A stretch of 64,000 nt of DNA from Gymnopus androsaceus JB14 (taxonomy: Eukaryota > Basidiomycota > Agaricomycetes > Agaricales > Omphalotaceae). The translations under genes and the position numbers were made by a program. The stretch is taken from NCBI GenBank assembly GCA_009733575.1, contig ML769479.1, forward strand, positions 143,421 to 207,420. Direction: 5' to 3'. Shown piece after piece: positions 23,042-35,254 of this stretch (the first letter of the stretch is position 1; every line of letters starts with the position of its first letter). Under the pieces are notes generated by a model. It saw nothing but the letters and a program-made list of their open reading frames with translations. It was not told where the DNA came from and ran no database searches.

Positions 23042-23955
23042 GTTGGAGTGAACAATAGGAGCCCAGGATCATTGTCAAAACGGAGTCTGCATCCAATTGC
23101 CCTCACATTGACATTCGGAGGAAGGAGGGATAAACAGGTAGTGTACATCATACATATGGGCTACTATATATGCTAGATTCAGAGATAAGCTATCTAGGCT
23201 GTACATAGATAGCAGCAGATCTGTGTGCGGAGAGAGCATAACATGGAAAACATACAGGCATAATCAACATAGAATCCAACCATCAAGTATCTCCGACATC
23301 CATGGAAGATCCTAATCAAGGCAAGTCCATCTTGGGAAATGATAGTGGTGCAGTGGTAAATCAAACAGGGAGTATGGTAGTTCATTGTTCATCAAATAGT
23401 GCTCGCTGGGGTTCATCTGCACCATCTCAAGGTGACTTTTCATCATCATCAAATAAAACACATGGCATTCTCATAGCCATCCAGGTCATCTGAGTCATCA
23501 TCATGACTTGGCAACATCTGCAGCAATCATCAAGAGGTTCATCCATATCAAACACAGTAGGGGTAGAATTGTTCTTGTCGTGACATATGCAATAATCGTC
23601 AAGACCAGGCTAGCGCTCATCAGCAGCTTACGGCAGCAATGTCAACAGCAATTTGGATGGAAAGGAAAGGAACTCGGGGATGTCCAGCAAGAATGAACAG
23701 AGGAAATGTCATTGGGCTCCAGCCAATTATTTATTGCCTGGCAGGGGCAAGACCCATTTATGTTGGAGTGAACAATAGGAGCCCAAGATCATTGTCAAAA
23801 TGGAGTCTGCATCCAATTGCCCTCACATTGACATTTGGAGGAAGGAGGGATAAGCAGGTAGCATACATCATACATACGGGCTACTATATATACCAGATTC
23901 AGAGATAAGCTATCTAGGCTGTACATAGATAGCGGCAGATATGTGTGCGGACCAA
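23042..23955. mobile_element. Pair of direct LTR-like repeats (TRIM-like candidate)
   Basis: Two direct copies of about 195 bp, at 23042-23237 and 23761-23955, both start TGTTGGAGTGAACAATAGG and match to CTATCTAGGCTGTACATAG and beyond. About 520 bp separate them and carry no recognisable gag or pol. The size and TG start fit a terminal-repeat-retrotransposon-in-miniature. A purine-rich GGCAGGGGCAAGA lies just before the second copy, as a polypurine tract would. No clear target duplication is seen and the 3' ends do not clearly finish in CA, so a simple direct duplication is possible. Confidence 0.55.
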
Positions 23956-24513
23956 TTGCACATTTATCGGCACTTCTGACATTATTTCCAACAGCAACTG
24001 GTCAGCAACAGGGCAGTCACTCACAATAACTGGGTACTGCATGGTAATGGGCACTAATGGCAGAATACTTAAAAGATTTTGATTGGGAAAGGTCAAAAAT
24101 CAAAAGACCTTTTACACATAGAAAAGACCATGTTTTACCAGCATTAAAACTCATTGATCTTGATTCCTTTTTCAGAAGGAATTATGGCAATTTACCCAGT
24201 GGAGTTGGCCCTTTTTTTCCAGTGGAATATTGATTAAATTTCACAGAGTTTTTTTTTTGGCTAAGATATTTTTGGGTGGAATATTTACTCTTTTCCAATG
24301 GAAATTTGAGGTGGAAATTTTTATTATTTACAAACTATTTTCCTGAACTAATTTTGGTCTCCATTTATTTAATCTGGCGAAGTGTTAGCAATGGCTACAG
24401 ACAGCTTGTGACACAACAATGCCTTGAAGACTCACCTAAGAATCCTCTTGTTTTTGAATTTGTCAATTGAACTAACAATATACAGTATCATTTTCTTGAC
24501 AACAAGAAGCACA
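23956..24513. other. Start of the duplicated TF upstream region
   Basis: The right half matches the unit upstream of TF copy 3: the GAAGACTCACCTAAGAATCC block at about 24426 corresponds to GAAGACTCACTCAAGAATCC at about 35649. No gene seen. Confidence 0.5.
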
Positions 24514-25314
24514 CACACCATCAGCAGAACCTGGGTGATCCCACAGCAAGGTCCCCCTCTGTACAGAACTGGACAGCTCTGTGGCTTCTGTGGATTGTAT
24601 TGGGGCTTCTGTACAGTGCTGTACAGCAACCCACAGCAATCCACAGCAATCCACAGTTCACCCAGGTTCTGCTGATGACTGCCAATAATTATGCTTCAGT
24701 CAGACTAAAGTATTATTGAAAGTGAACTATTTCAATGCATAAGTGAAATGTACACTTTCAGACAGATATATAAATAATTCAATGGACCTATGAAGGAATT
24801 AAATTCATACCTACTGAATTTTCAAGTTTACACTGACTTATGAAAGAAGGGTTTTCAAATGGACTCTGAAAACAATAGTTTTAATGCAGACTTGAAAGCT
24901 CTGCTTTCACAATAAAAGCAAAGGTAATTGTTTCCAAAAATAATTCAATTTCCCACTGAAGGAATGCCTTTTGCTGTCCAATTTGGCAGCGGTCAACAAC
25001 AGGCCAAGAATTGAAGTATCATCTTTCAGCAACCAGGCTGAAAGGATCTTCAAAACAATTACATTCATTCTTATTGTGAAATAAAAGCAAACACTCCACA
25101 CCAAAACTGTTGTTTTCAGAATTAAATTGAAACCTATTCTTTTGGACATCTGCATAAAGTTAAAATTCAGAATGTCTGAATTTAATTCCTTCATAAGTCA
25201 ATTGAGATCTTCATTTTCTCTACTTGTCTAAAGAAGTACATTTTGCATGTGTATCAAAATGATTTATTTCTCATAATACTTCAGTCAGGCTGAAGCATAA
25301 TTATTGGCAGTGTG
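24514..25314. mobile_element. CACACTGCC MITE, copy 2, carrying a nested insertion
   Basis: The left end CACAC (24514-24518) is separated from TGCCAATAATTATG (24680 on) by the 159-bp CATCAG element. The right end ...TTGGCAGTGTG finishes at 25314. ACA flanks both sides (24511-24513 and 25315-25317), so the 3-bp duplication survives. The internal halves are inverted complements as in copy 1. Confidence 0.87.
24519..24677. mobile_element. CATCAG element A (159 bp), 2-bp target duplication
   Basis: Ends are CATCAGCAGAACCTGGGTGA and its inverted complement. AC flanks both sides (24517-24518, 24678-24679). The interior is built from short words such as CCACAGCAATCC, CTGTACAG and CTGTGG in both orientations. 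It lies five bases inside the left end of the older MITE. Confidence 0.9.
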
Positions 25315-25358
25315 ACAAATACTAGGAAAAGAACATACATGAAATTGATGAATTCCAG

Positions 25359-25975
25359 TAGTGATGTGCCGGCTAGGGCTCAGAGCCCTTGAGCCCTCTG
25401 AGCCGGGCCTGATTGAGCCGGGCCTGGCCGGAGCTGTCTCTAGGGCTTGCTGGGGCTCAAGGCCAGGCTCAGATTTTTGAAAGCCCTGAGCCGGGGTCTT
25501 GGGCCGGGGCTCAGAGCACCTAATTGAATAGTGGAATAGAGGTTTTTTCTGTGAAAATTAATCATATTTTTACAGAAATACAGAACTATTGAACCATTCA
25601 TAACCTCATTTCAAGCAATGAAATACTATCTTCTGCTACAGAACAATGTATAAGCAAGATAAATAGTATACAACAGGTCTAAAAATCATGTAGATTTCAG
25701 TCTGTTACTGTTTTTCAGTCAGTGCAAGGTTCTATAAGGTTGTACTTGATGTATAAGATCTATTTTACATTAGATGTATTACTTGTATGATATTTTTTCT
25801 TCATAAACACTGAGATTTTTCTATATGCATTGAGCCGGGGCCTGAGCCTGAGCCAGGCCCTAGCCTAGCCCCAGCCGTCATGTAGGGCCCGGCTCAACAT
25901 TTTGATCAGCCCTGGCCGGGGCTATCTGAGCTGTAGCCGGGGCTTTTGAGCCGGGCCCTAGCCGGCACATCACTA
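25359..25975. mobile_element. hAT-type MITE with 8-bp target duplication
   Basis: Terminal inverted repeats TAGTGATGTGCCGGCTAGGG are flanked by AATTCCAG at 25351-25358 and 25976-25983, a perfect 8-bp duplication diagnostic of hAT. Subterminal DNA is packed with GAGCCGGG/GGGCCGGGGCTC words on both sides of an AT-rich core. No transposase is present. Confidence 0.93.
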
Positions 25976-26123
25976 AATTCCAGTGTGGCAAAGCACTTTG
26001 CATTACTATGGACGGCTTGGCACCGTGTTGGCTTGCCGCATAGGATGGTTCCTCGCCGCTCCGAGCATCCAAAATGCTTCAACTGAATGGTCCTGCCAAA
26101 GTAGAACACAACAATTTGAGGGA

Positions 26124-26896
26124 CATCAGCAAAACCTGGGTGGTCTCCAGAGATCTCCAGAGTGCCTGTAGCTTCTGGAGGAGCTGGAGCAAGGTTACCT
26201 ATTCCAGAGACCAATATAAACCTCTGGAGACCTCTGGAGACCTCCAGAGAGCTATTCAATCAAGTTTCCATGTCGTGTAACCATGCATTAATAATAGAAA
26301 TTTTATATTCATCATTTTTATGTACTGTGACAATATTTAGGTGCACTGCAGCAATTATTATTATGTAGTAGTAATAAGTGGCAAGTACTGGATGAGTCTC
26401 CTGTTTTTCCCCTCCCAATGTTTCCATAATGCTCTTCTCGATATCTGCCTCCATTGCCCAAACCCTTCTGCATTTCTGGAAATCACCTCTAAAAAGCAAC
26501 GTTATGTGAAAATGAAACTTACGGTGAAAGGATGGAACATTGCAACAGTGGGAGAAGGGAAAAAAAAATACAAGTTCATCTTCTTTGAAAAAATGAAAGC
26601 CCATGCTTTTTATATCACTTCCTGATAGTTTACAGCATTGTTGATGACACGAGGAGTTGCTGACGGCAACCATCATTATGTTGAGGGCACTCAAGGCCAT
26701 CATTTTTGGCGCTACTCTGGCTGACAGCCAGACTAGCTCCAAAAAAGGAAAGTCCAATCATTCTCAAAGTACCATCAATCGGCAACTACAGCTTTGTTCT
26801 CTCCAGCATCTCCAGAGTTCTCCAGAGCTCTCTGGAGACTTATTCAATTCTCTGGATGCTCCAGCAGCTCCAGCAAAAATACGGGTTTTGCTGATG
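26124..26896. mobile_element. CATCAG element B (773 bp)
   Basis: The element runs from CATCAGCAAAACCTGGGTGG to GGGTTTTGCTGATG, with GA at 26122-26123 and 26897-26898. Subterminal words are CTCCAGAG/CTCTGGAG, many copies in both orientations near each end (26145-26250 and 26800-26870). A 498-nt minus-strand frame in the middle (26260-26757) has no recognisable domain and is probably incidental. Confidence 0.9.
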
Positions 26897-27340
26897 GATT
26901 CACGGAATGCAGGCGTGCACTAGGAATCTGATCGGCGGACTCACTTCAAAAGGCAATAGATTCCCATTGCTCTTCTTCCATGTGCTGATTCGCATCCTGC
27001 TGCAAGGTTTGGCTTGACAGCTATCCTCAAGCTAAGGACTCTAATAAATCGGCCAGTCTGTATCCTGTGTAATAGTATTGGAGATACATGGGAGCTATTT
27101 GAGAGCTTACTCAGCCTCAAGCAGACTTCGGTGTCGGCGTTGCTTATGAAGAGGCACAACAATACGCCCGATGTATCCTCTGGATTCCAGGCTGAGTAAG
27201 GCATTCATATATCGCGATCCTGGTGCGTCGGAGGTTTTGAATGTTCCTTCATAGTCAGACTTCCAAGTTAGGGCACCCTGCATGTTGGAGAAATAAAAGG
27301 AGCTCAAGGTTACGGATCTCTCAAACGCGAACACCTAGAT
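26897..27340 (+). promoter_or_regulatory. 5' flank of TF copy 1
   Basis: Alignable by eye with the flanks of copy 2 (about 30370-30784) and copy 3 (about 35850-36277). Shared blocks include AATAGATTCCCA, CTATCCTCAAGCTAA and AATAAAAGGAGCTCAAGGTTA just before the ATG. The last block is the best candidate for core promoter or 5' UTR. Confidence 0.5.
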
Positions 27341-29420
27341 ATGTCTTTCGTGCCATTGGCAAGGGACTCAGCTTGTACAAATTGCAGGTCGGTTCTAATC
27401 TCTCTCTGTCTTTGCGTCGTTTTTAACTCATTATGATAAATCAGACGTCGAAAAATTGTTTGTTTTATCATTCCCAATCGCGAATCAAAAAGACTAATTT
27501 TCTACCAGAGATGTGATGGACAAAAACCAAAATGTTCTCCCTGCTTGACCTCTGATGTTTTCAATGATTGTGCATACAAGAACGGGGGAACCACTGAGGT
27601 ACAATCTCTCGAAGATCAGATATCTGTTCTTGAGGCACGTATACAAGAGCTTCAGAGCGGGAAGACCAGCACTACCCCTAAGACGACTGGGCACGACCTA
27701 CAACGGATGGGATCGGAGGTATATCTGCAAGCTCCATCGTCTAGTACGCACACCCACAGATGGTCATCCATTTATTATCTTACATATTTTGTTAGCAGTT
27801 CAAGTCTCTGCGTCAGGGTTTCAGGTATACCTTCTTTTCATTTAATTCTGGGAGGTTTACCGTTAATGTTGGTGCTTTTTCAGGACATACCCCCAGTCCT
27901 TTCTCAAATGTTGTGAGTGGTTTATAGAGTTCCCAGACTATTTTTCTGATTAATCTTTAAACCAGACTCCACAGCTTCATGCACAAAAGCTGTGGTGTGG
28001 GTTTCTTCTTGAACAAAGAGCGCTTCAAGCGATCACTGGCAATGAATGCTGAAGGTGAAATGCCAACATTCGCATTATTAAACACGTCCTATCTCTGGGG
28101 AACGCATCTCTCTTCATCAAAAAACCCTCCAGGGCAGGAGGGCATCCTCGTTTCCCGTGCTCTTCAAAGCTCTGCTCATGCACTGTGGGAAAACCATCCT
28201 CAAAAGGTGCTTCAATGTATTCAATCAGAAGTCCTTCTAGAGAACTATTTCTATTTTCCGGCAGGATTTTGGAAGGGAAGTATCATACCACTGCTGCTGC
28301 TTCTCTTGTTCTAAGTAGTGGCGCTCACAAGATTCGCTCATCTTTTCCTGATGCATCCGGGTATCTTGCCACTTTCAATGTAAATACATTTTCAGAGCCT
28401 AGCGATGCTATAGATGAGGGCGAAAGGATCAATGCATTCTGGGCGGTCTTGACTTTGGATACATTTTGGAACACTGTACACGGTGTTCCTTCCAGTATTC
28501 CGTATACAACTCCAATGGCTAGAGTCGACACGCCGTGGCCGCGTATAATGGAAGAATACACGCAAGTAAGTTCAATTTTCTCCTTGGAACAATCAAATAT
28601 TGACCATGTATTCTTTCTCTAGGCTTCCTTCGATCCTCGATTTCGAAGCAGTCACACGATTGAACGATTTCTGTCGGGTGTTCTTGATTATAGTATCCCC
28701 GACTCTCCCAAAGCGAACTTTCCCAGAGCAGCGATTTTATTTGAACATGCTACATTTACTGGAATTCAACTTTTTAGCAGTATGTCGAATCGCTGGCTTC
28801 CCTCATTCAATTCAAATTAATAGTCAAATCTAGATCCTCATTCCGAACAATCCCAGGCCAGCTTTAGTCGACATTCTCATTCAGAGATTCCTTGCAAGTA
28901 AATTGCCTCCAGATCCCGCTTTTGAAGCCCCTCTAGACTATCAGTTCTGTATGTATTCGCTTGCTCATGCTGCGGATATTCAGCTTCATCTTCCGTTTGC
29001 CTCGCAAATCGATATTTCTCGGACTAGGATATTTACAGCAGCGAAAGCTATTGTGAATCTGATTGATACTTGGGGTCATGTTCTTGAAGAGGAATATATC
29101 AACCCAATGCTAGCCGTGAGTCTCCATTCGAAAAGTGCTAGATGGGCCCCATTAATCGAACTACCACATTTTCATGTAGATCATTTGGACTATCGCTTGC
29201 AAAGTTTTCCTAGACAAAGGCATTCGAATGCAATATTTTGAAGCTCGAGCCTTGTTCGAGCGTGTAATGGCTGCGATGGAACGCCACCCTTTCCCTTTGA
29301 TGAGTTGAGTGTTCTATGAATGTTTTTCTTTGCTCATTGACACCCTTTCCAGAACAACAACTCGCCCAAGTTAAAGAGGCTTCTGCAAGCTGTTTTCCCG
29401 CTTCGTATGCGCCATACTAA
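27341..29420 (+). pseudogene. Zn2Cys6 transcription factor, copy 1 (frameshifted)
   Basis: The exon layout matches copy 3. A 5' exon from ATG 27341 ends CTNCR, followed by a 13-nt microexon (27445-27457), then RCDGQKPKCSPC, a coiled-coil QSLEDQISVLEARIQELQ, and a fungal-specific regulator middle domain (HKSCGVGFFLNKERF, TFALLNTSYLWG, HGVPSSIPYTTPMARVDTPW). In the exon starting near 28850, five bases present in copies 2 and 3 are missing (TTTAG followed directly by TCGACATTCTC). This shifts the frame to an early stop, although the downstream part (LAHAADIQLHLPFASQ, ISRTRIFTAAKAIVNLID) is still readable in its own frame. It is probably a recent pseudogene or a truncated regulator. Confidence 0.8.
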
Positions 29421-30784
29421 ATACCATAGATACTTTATAAAATCTGTTTCTTTTCAAAATCTGACTCATTTTTTTTCCATAAGAGTTTCAGACAAATATC
29501 TGTCAAAGATAAACTGAAGTATCGGAGACTACGAGAATTATTTCTTTGGGAGCCTAGGACCAGTCACCTGGATGATAAGGTTGCTTCGAACTTGTACAAT
29601 GAGAAAAGATTATGATTCGACCCGAGCTCAGATCGGAAACCTTCTGTACAATGAGAAACATAAAAAATCGAACCACTTTTTATCCTTAGACAACCTATGG
29701 CACCCAGTGAAGAGTGAAATGAACGGCCTTTGTAGTTGTAGGTTGCGTTATCATATTGGCTCCGCTACCCCTCTCGCGACCTCTTCTAGTACCCGCCTCC
29801 CTCCGAGCAGCTCCATACTCATTTTATCTCATCCGCTAACTTTCACCCCTCTCCCCTTGCCTCCGCTTCCAACAGAGCTCACATACATCATCCCGGTTCC
29901 CTTATCGAGTCGGCGGAAACGCAATTAACTCCCCACCCCCAATCTTCTCATCCCAGTTTCTAAACGTCTACTAAGATATGAAGACAGAGGTAATAATGTT
30001 CGTCTACCTTCGTCCTCTTTCTTTGCTTTCACTTTGTACCATTGACAGCGATCTCATGTGAACTGAGCTTTCTCCATCGATTAATAAATACACCCGAACC
30101 ACTGTCGATAAACTCGCAATTGGAATTACTTTGTGCCCTTTGTTAACTGCCAGTCAAACCCTACGAATCCATACTGAGTCAGTCCTCACGTAGGTCAATT
30201 TAGAGTTGACTCTGGTTTAGAGCACGAAACCCAAACGGAGCCTTGACGGAACCGCAACGGTGTAGTTTTGCGTCTGCGTTAAAGATGTACAGGGATGACG
30301 AAGCAATAATATTAACAGTGAATGGCCGAGCGAGGAAAACGAATTATTAAGCCTAGCTTAAGGGCAGGTCCTAGGTCCGTTCGCCTCAAAAGGGAATAGA
30401 TTCCCACTGGTACGTTGTTTCTGCCTACTAGTTCTTATCCCTTGCAGTGACACCAGAATTCATACCGAATCTCCAAGCTACTTGAGAATTTACTAACCTC
30501 CAAGCCTGAGTATCGCTTATGGGCTTCTCTGCACATTCGAATCAAATGGATTGGGCCCCTCTAAAGTTCTGTCATTCCAGGCTTATTAAGGTAATACCAA
30601 CCTATCTCGCTATGCCGAGGCGACGTAACTCAGTGCCAGCATCGGAGCTTCATAATGTTCCCGAGTCCTTCGTGGATGCCTTACTAACGATGCAACTCAG
30701 GTACATTTCGACAAGCAATGGCTCCAATGTCGTAGGAATAAAAGAGTCCACGGTCATGGATCTCTCTAACCCAAACGCAAGGAT
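29421..30784. other. Intergenic between TF copies 1 and 2
   Basis: No gene is supported. TGTACAATGAGAAA occurs twice within 50 bases (about 29595 and 29645). A proline/leucine-rich frame at 29760-29925 looks compositional. From about 30370 onward the sequence is the duplicated TF 5' flank. Confidence 0.45.
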
Positions 30785-32882
30785 ATGTCGTCTCGCACCT
30801 TACTGTCAAGAGGAGCTGCTTGTACAAATTGCAGGTGAGCAGGCTCTCTCTCGTCCTACATCCTCTTGATTTATTCTTAACTCCCTGTGGTTGATTAGAC
30901 GTCGAAAAATTGTGCGTGTTATAGCTCTCAATCGCGCAATCTAGAGACTGATTCTTGTCTACTAGAAATGCGACGGACAAAGACCAAAATGTTCACCTTG
31001 CTTGAACTCCGATGTTTTTAGTAAAAACTGCGATTACGCCGATGAAACCACTGAGGCGCAATCTCTCCAGGATCAGATATCTATTCTTGAGGCTCGTATA
31101 CAAGAGCTGGAGAGTGGAGAGACTAATACTACATCGAAGGTGACTGGTTACAACCTACAAGAGACGGGATCAGAGGTGTATCTATACGCAGCTCCGTCAT
31201 CTGGTGCGTGCGCCGCAAACGGTTATCCGACCTTACTTACTTTGTTTTAGTCCAACTATCTGCGTCAGGTTTTGAGGTATACTTTCATTGCTTCGATTCG
31301 GTAAGTTTGCTAACATTGGTTCTTTGCAGGACATACCCCCTGTTCTTTCCCGGATGTTGTGAGTGTAGTACCTATGTCACGACCTCTTTTTACTAATATT
31401 CAAATAGAATGCACAACTTCATCCACAAAAGCTGTTCTTTGTGTTTCTTCTTGGACAGAGAGCGCTTCAAATATTCAGTATTGAACGAGACTGAAGGTGA
31501 AAGGCCAACATTCGCACTCTTAAACACGTCCTATCTCTGGGGGATGCTTCTCTCTTCGTCAGAACACCCCCCAGAGCAGGAAGCTATCCTAGTTTCCCGT
31601 GCTCTTCAAAGCTCAGCTCATGCATTGTCGGAAAACCATCCTCAAAAGGTGCTTCAATGTATTCAGTCCGAGGTCCTTCTAGCAAATTATTTCTACCGCG
31701 CCGGAAGGACTTTCGAAGGGAAGTATCATGCCACCGCTGCTGCTTCTCTTATTCTGAGTAGTGGCACTCACAAGATTCGCACATCTTCGCCTGACACATC
31801 GGGATATCTTGCCACTTCCAATGTAAATCCGTTGACGGAGCCTAGCGATGCTATAGAGGAGGGCGAAAGAATCAATGTATTCTGGGCGGTCTTAGCTTTG
31901 GACGCATTTTGGAACACTGTACACGGTGTGCCTTCCAGCATTCCGTATACATCTCCGATGACGAGAGTCGACACGCCGTGGCCGCGTATGATGGAAGAAT
32001 ACACGCGAGTAAGTTCAATACCACCCCTTGGCACAATCAAGTACTGACTAACCTTTTTCCAGGCTCCCTTTGATGCTCAGTTTCGAAGCAGTCACACGAT
32101 TGAGCGATTTCTGTCGGGTGCTCTTGATAGTGGTATACCCAACAGTGTTACCTCTCCCAAAGCAAATTTTGCGAGAGCAGCAATTTTGTTTGAACGTGCT
32201 ACATTTACTGGACTTCAACTATACAACAGTAAGTCACTGGCATCCTCCCCGTGATTCCGAATTGACGCTTAAATGAACGATCTAGATCCTGATTCTCAGC
32301 TATCCCAAGCAAACTTCAGTTCTCTCGACACTCTCATTCAGAGATTGTCGCAAGTCTGCTGCCTCCAGATCGCACTTTGGGAGCCCCTCTAGAGTATCAG
32401 TTCTGTATGCATTCGCTTGCCCATGCTGCGGATATCCAGCTTCATCTTCCGTTTGCTTCGCAAAACAATATTTCTCGGACTAGGATATTTGCAGCAGCGA
32501 AGGCTATTGTGAATCTGATCGATAATTGGGGCCACGTTTTTGAGAATGACTTTGTCGACCCCATGCTAGCTGTGAGTTTCCATTTCAAGAAGTTCTAGAT
32601 GGACCCTCACTAATCGAACTGCACGAATTTTCATATAGGTTATTTGGACTATCGCTTGTAACGTTTTCATCGACGAAAGCATTCAAATGCAGTATGCGGA
32701 AGCTTGCACCTTGTGCGAGCGTGTAATGAGTGCGATGGAACGACATCCATTTCCGTTAATGAGTTGCGTCCTTTGAATAAGCTTTTTTTCGTTCAGATTT
32801 CTTATGCATACCTTTTGCAGAAAATCAATTGGCTCAAGTACAAGAGCTTTACTCCAGCACAAATCCCACCACGTCCTCATAG
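30785..32882 (+). pseudogene. Zn2Cys6 transcription factor, copy 2 (frameshifted)
   Basis: Starts at ATG 30785 (MSSRTLLSRGAACTNC). The 13-nt microexon is 30899-30911, then KCDGQRPKCSPC completes the zinc cluster, followed by AQSLQDQISILEARIQELE and the middle domain (MHNFIHKSCSLCFFLDRERF, TFALLNTSYLWGM, FWAVLALDAFWNTVHG). At about 32344, AGATT-GTCGCAAG lacks one base relative to copy 3 (AGATTCGTCGCAAG), so the frame runs into a TAG at about 32391. The lesion is in the same exon as that of copy 1 but at a different base, so the two were disabled independently. The final exon with its stop at 32880-32882 remains. Confidence 0.8.
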
Positions 32883-33273
32883 ATTACGCAAACGTGCAAA
32901 CTTATTACTTAGAAATTGCATATCCTAAACTGCGTTGCCTCCTGTAACTGTTGAACATTTTCTAGTATTTCTCCGCCTACAATATCGACCTACTTTTTTT
33001 CTAACAAGTTAACCTCCAGTATCAAGTTGGTCTTAAGCTTCTTGATTACGGCTATTGTCTTTAGCTCTCTCATTCATGATAATATTGAGCTGCACATTTT
33101 CTCATATGTCCGACTGTCCGAATTCTTTTAACACCAATTCTCCCATATCTCCGCCTCGCTTACAACTGGCTTATAAACACTTGGTATTCCTGATAGCTAT
33201 TGATATCCCTTTTCTCGACGATGATTGCATATAAACCATCATAGCACAAAGTCCAGGTCCAACCGCCATTAAT
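32883..33273 (+). promoter_or_regulatory. Duplicated reductase 5' flank (right half)
   Basis: From about 33085 the sequence matches the 5' flank of the intact reductase read on its coding strand: GTCCGACTGTCCGA, CCCATATCTCCGCCTCGC, GCATATAAAC and CATAGCACAAAGTCCA. The first 200 bases show nothing. Confidence 0.6.
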
Positions 33274-33340
33274 CATGCCTTCTGCTCCAACTGGAAGCAA
33301 AGTCCTCGTCACCGGCGCCAACGGCTATCTTGCTATTTAG
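33274..33340 (+). pseudogene. Truncated copy of the reductase first exon
   Basis: MPSAPTGSKVLVTGANGYLA is nearly identical to the first 20 residues of the reductase at 6926. The frame then hits TAG and the similarity ends. Only promoter and dinucleotide-fold start were duplicated, on the opposite strand to the SAC3 remnant that follows. Confidence 0.88.
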
Positions 33341-33985
33341 ACATCAGGAAAATGGTGGACTTTGGTTCTGCGGAGCTGTCAGAGATGCTAAGAGGACGTG
33401 TCGCCGAGACTAGCTCCCAGAGTCCACATCGGTCTCTAGCTTCATCTCTACGCATCTTTAAGATCCTCATAGTCTATCAAAACCTTTCAGACCAAGAGCA
33501 TTCCGAGCGAAGAAAAGGGTAAAAGGATTTTATTGGCACGAGTAATGACATGTAACGATACAGGAATAATCCAATCAGGCTCGGCAGTGCCCAGTCGAAA
33601 TACCGTCGAACGAGTAAGACGTTCACGCAACAAGATATAAGTCGACATGGAAAAAACAGTGCGATCAATATGGTTGATCAAGCCATGCATTCTTGGAATC
33701 AAAAATCGGAAAAAAACCGAGCGTACCTTGGAGTGGAGAGTGGGCAAATACGCGAGCCCCGTGTCCGCCCTAAAAGTCATCTGGAAGGGGTTAGCGGCAG
33801 CGAAGCATAGGAGAAAAAAACAGAGGAAGGTGGTGGTTGTACAGATGACCGGCGGCGGAACTGGGAATGAAATTTATAAGAGCCTAGGATAACACGGCAC
33901 ACAAAGACGTACCTCCAATTGTTAATTGGCCTTGAAAATAGCTGCTCATAGACCAGAAGAACATTGTAAATATGGCTGAAATAAA
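33341..33985. other. Spacer, no gene seen
   Basis: Contains short frames on both strands without family signatures. It lies between the truncated reductase and the SAC3 remnant. Confidence 0.4.
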
Positions 33986-35225
33986 AGATGGACGACGCAG
34001 AGAGATGGTGTTGGTTACCTAGAGTAGGAATAGCGTCAACATCTCCACGGTGTAATCAAACGAAAAAGGATAACAAAATTAGTTGAACCAACCATCTCTA
34101 TCAAACCTTCGGAACGCCTTGCTCCTTCTTCGAGTCTGCTTCCGCCCAATGGATAAACATCAAGGCGGGGACAAAGAACCTAGCGTTCGGTTTACCAGTA
34201 CCAGTACGTGGGAGGTTGATGATGAAGAGGAGGAAGTGGATGAGGATAAGGATAAGGTGGAGGAGGCTGCGGAGAAGCGCAACGACTTGAGAATATCACA
34301 TAGTCGAGTACAGTCGTTTAGGTTGCAGTACTTCCTGTATGAACGAGTGAGAAAAGGGAGTTGAAGGGAGATGAAAAAAGAAAAAAAAAACCAAAGTAGC
34401 ATCGCACCAACCTCTCAAGAACATCATCCACTCCATCCAACGGCGCACACTCGAATATGATTATCCCTGGGCCTCCTTCCAGTCCTTTATGCATTTGCAT
34501 CTTCCTCTCCTATACTTGTTGCCGCTTGTGCGACCAACGGAATCTTGATGATACCTTCCCCACCGTGTCCTTCTTCCGCTATTACTCGCATTAGCCTTCC
34601 ACCGGCCACTCCGGCGCCCCAAATTTCGTCTGCACCTATATCGCCGTAGCGTTTGAGGAGGGGTTGAGGGAGATCCACAGGTTGTAGGTGGAGGTGAGGG
34701 AATGATGTTGAGTGTAGCGAAGGCAAAGAGGATAAGGATGTCGATGCTGACATGGATTGGGGAAGGAGAGATGGGAAAGGCATCAAAGACAACGTAGGGA
34801 ACGATGTCGACGACGAGGAGAGTGACGTCGAGCTCGTGAACGAAGAGGAGATCAAGATCTGTGTTGCAGGGAATCCATGTTCTCCTAAGCTAGTCGCTAC
34901 GACAGGTTGAACGGAGGGCTGAGCGGAAATGTTGCGGAAATGGGGATAAAGGCGAATGAGTGGAAAGATCGAGTGGTATATCGTTGTCCTATAGCTATCC
35001 AACGTAAAACAGAGATAAATATTCAATGTTCAATAATCAGTTCCTTCAGGAATCAAGACGAACCTGTACCGAGTGGCCTCCGCGAGTTGTGATTTGGGAT
35101 TCGTGATTTCCTTCGGCAAAGCCTAAAGCCTCGAGAGTAGAGATTTGAGAATAGATGATGAGTGGATAAGTCGTTTGATCAAACACGAAAGCAAGTCAGA
35201 AAGCAAAAGGAGAGAAGGTGAGCGC
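33986..35225 (-). pseudogene. SAC3-like remnant 1 (internal deletion)
   Basis: 33986-34860 matches 9600-10480 of the SAC3-like gene (for example CCTTCGGAACGCCTTGCTCC, CATCATCCACTCCATCCAACG). It then jumps at about 34848 to sequence matching 14262-14665, that is, the N-terminus and 5' flank. Everything between is missing. No usable frame remains. The right end runs into a tRNA-Val-like relic at about 35255. Confidence 0.85.
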
Positions 35226-35254
35226 TAATTCCACATCCAATCAGAATTCTACCA

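Noticed and set aside
26260..26757. 165-codon minus-strand frame inside CATCAG element B
   Set aside because: No domain; it runs through the non-conserved core of a non-autonomous element, and other members lack it.
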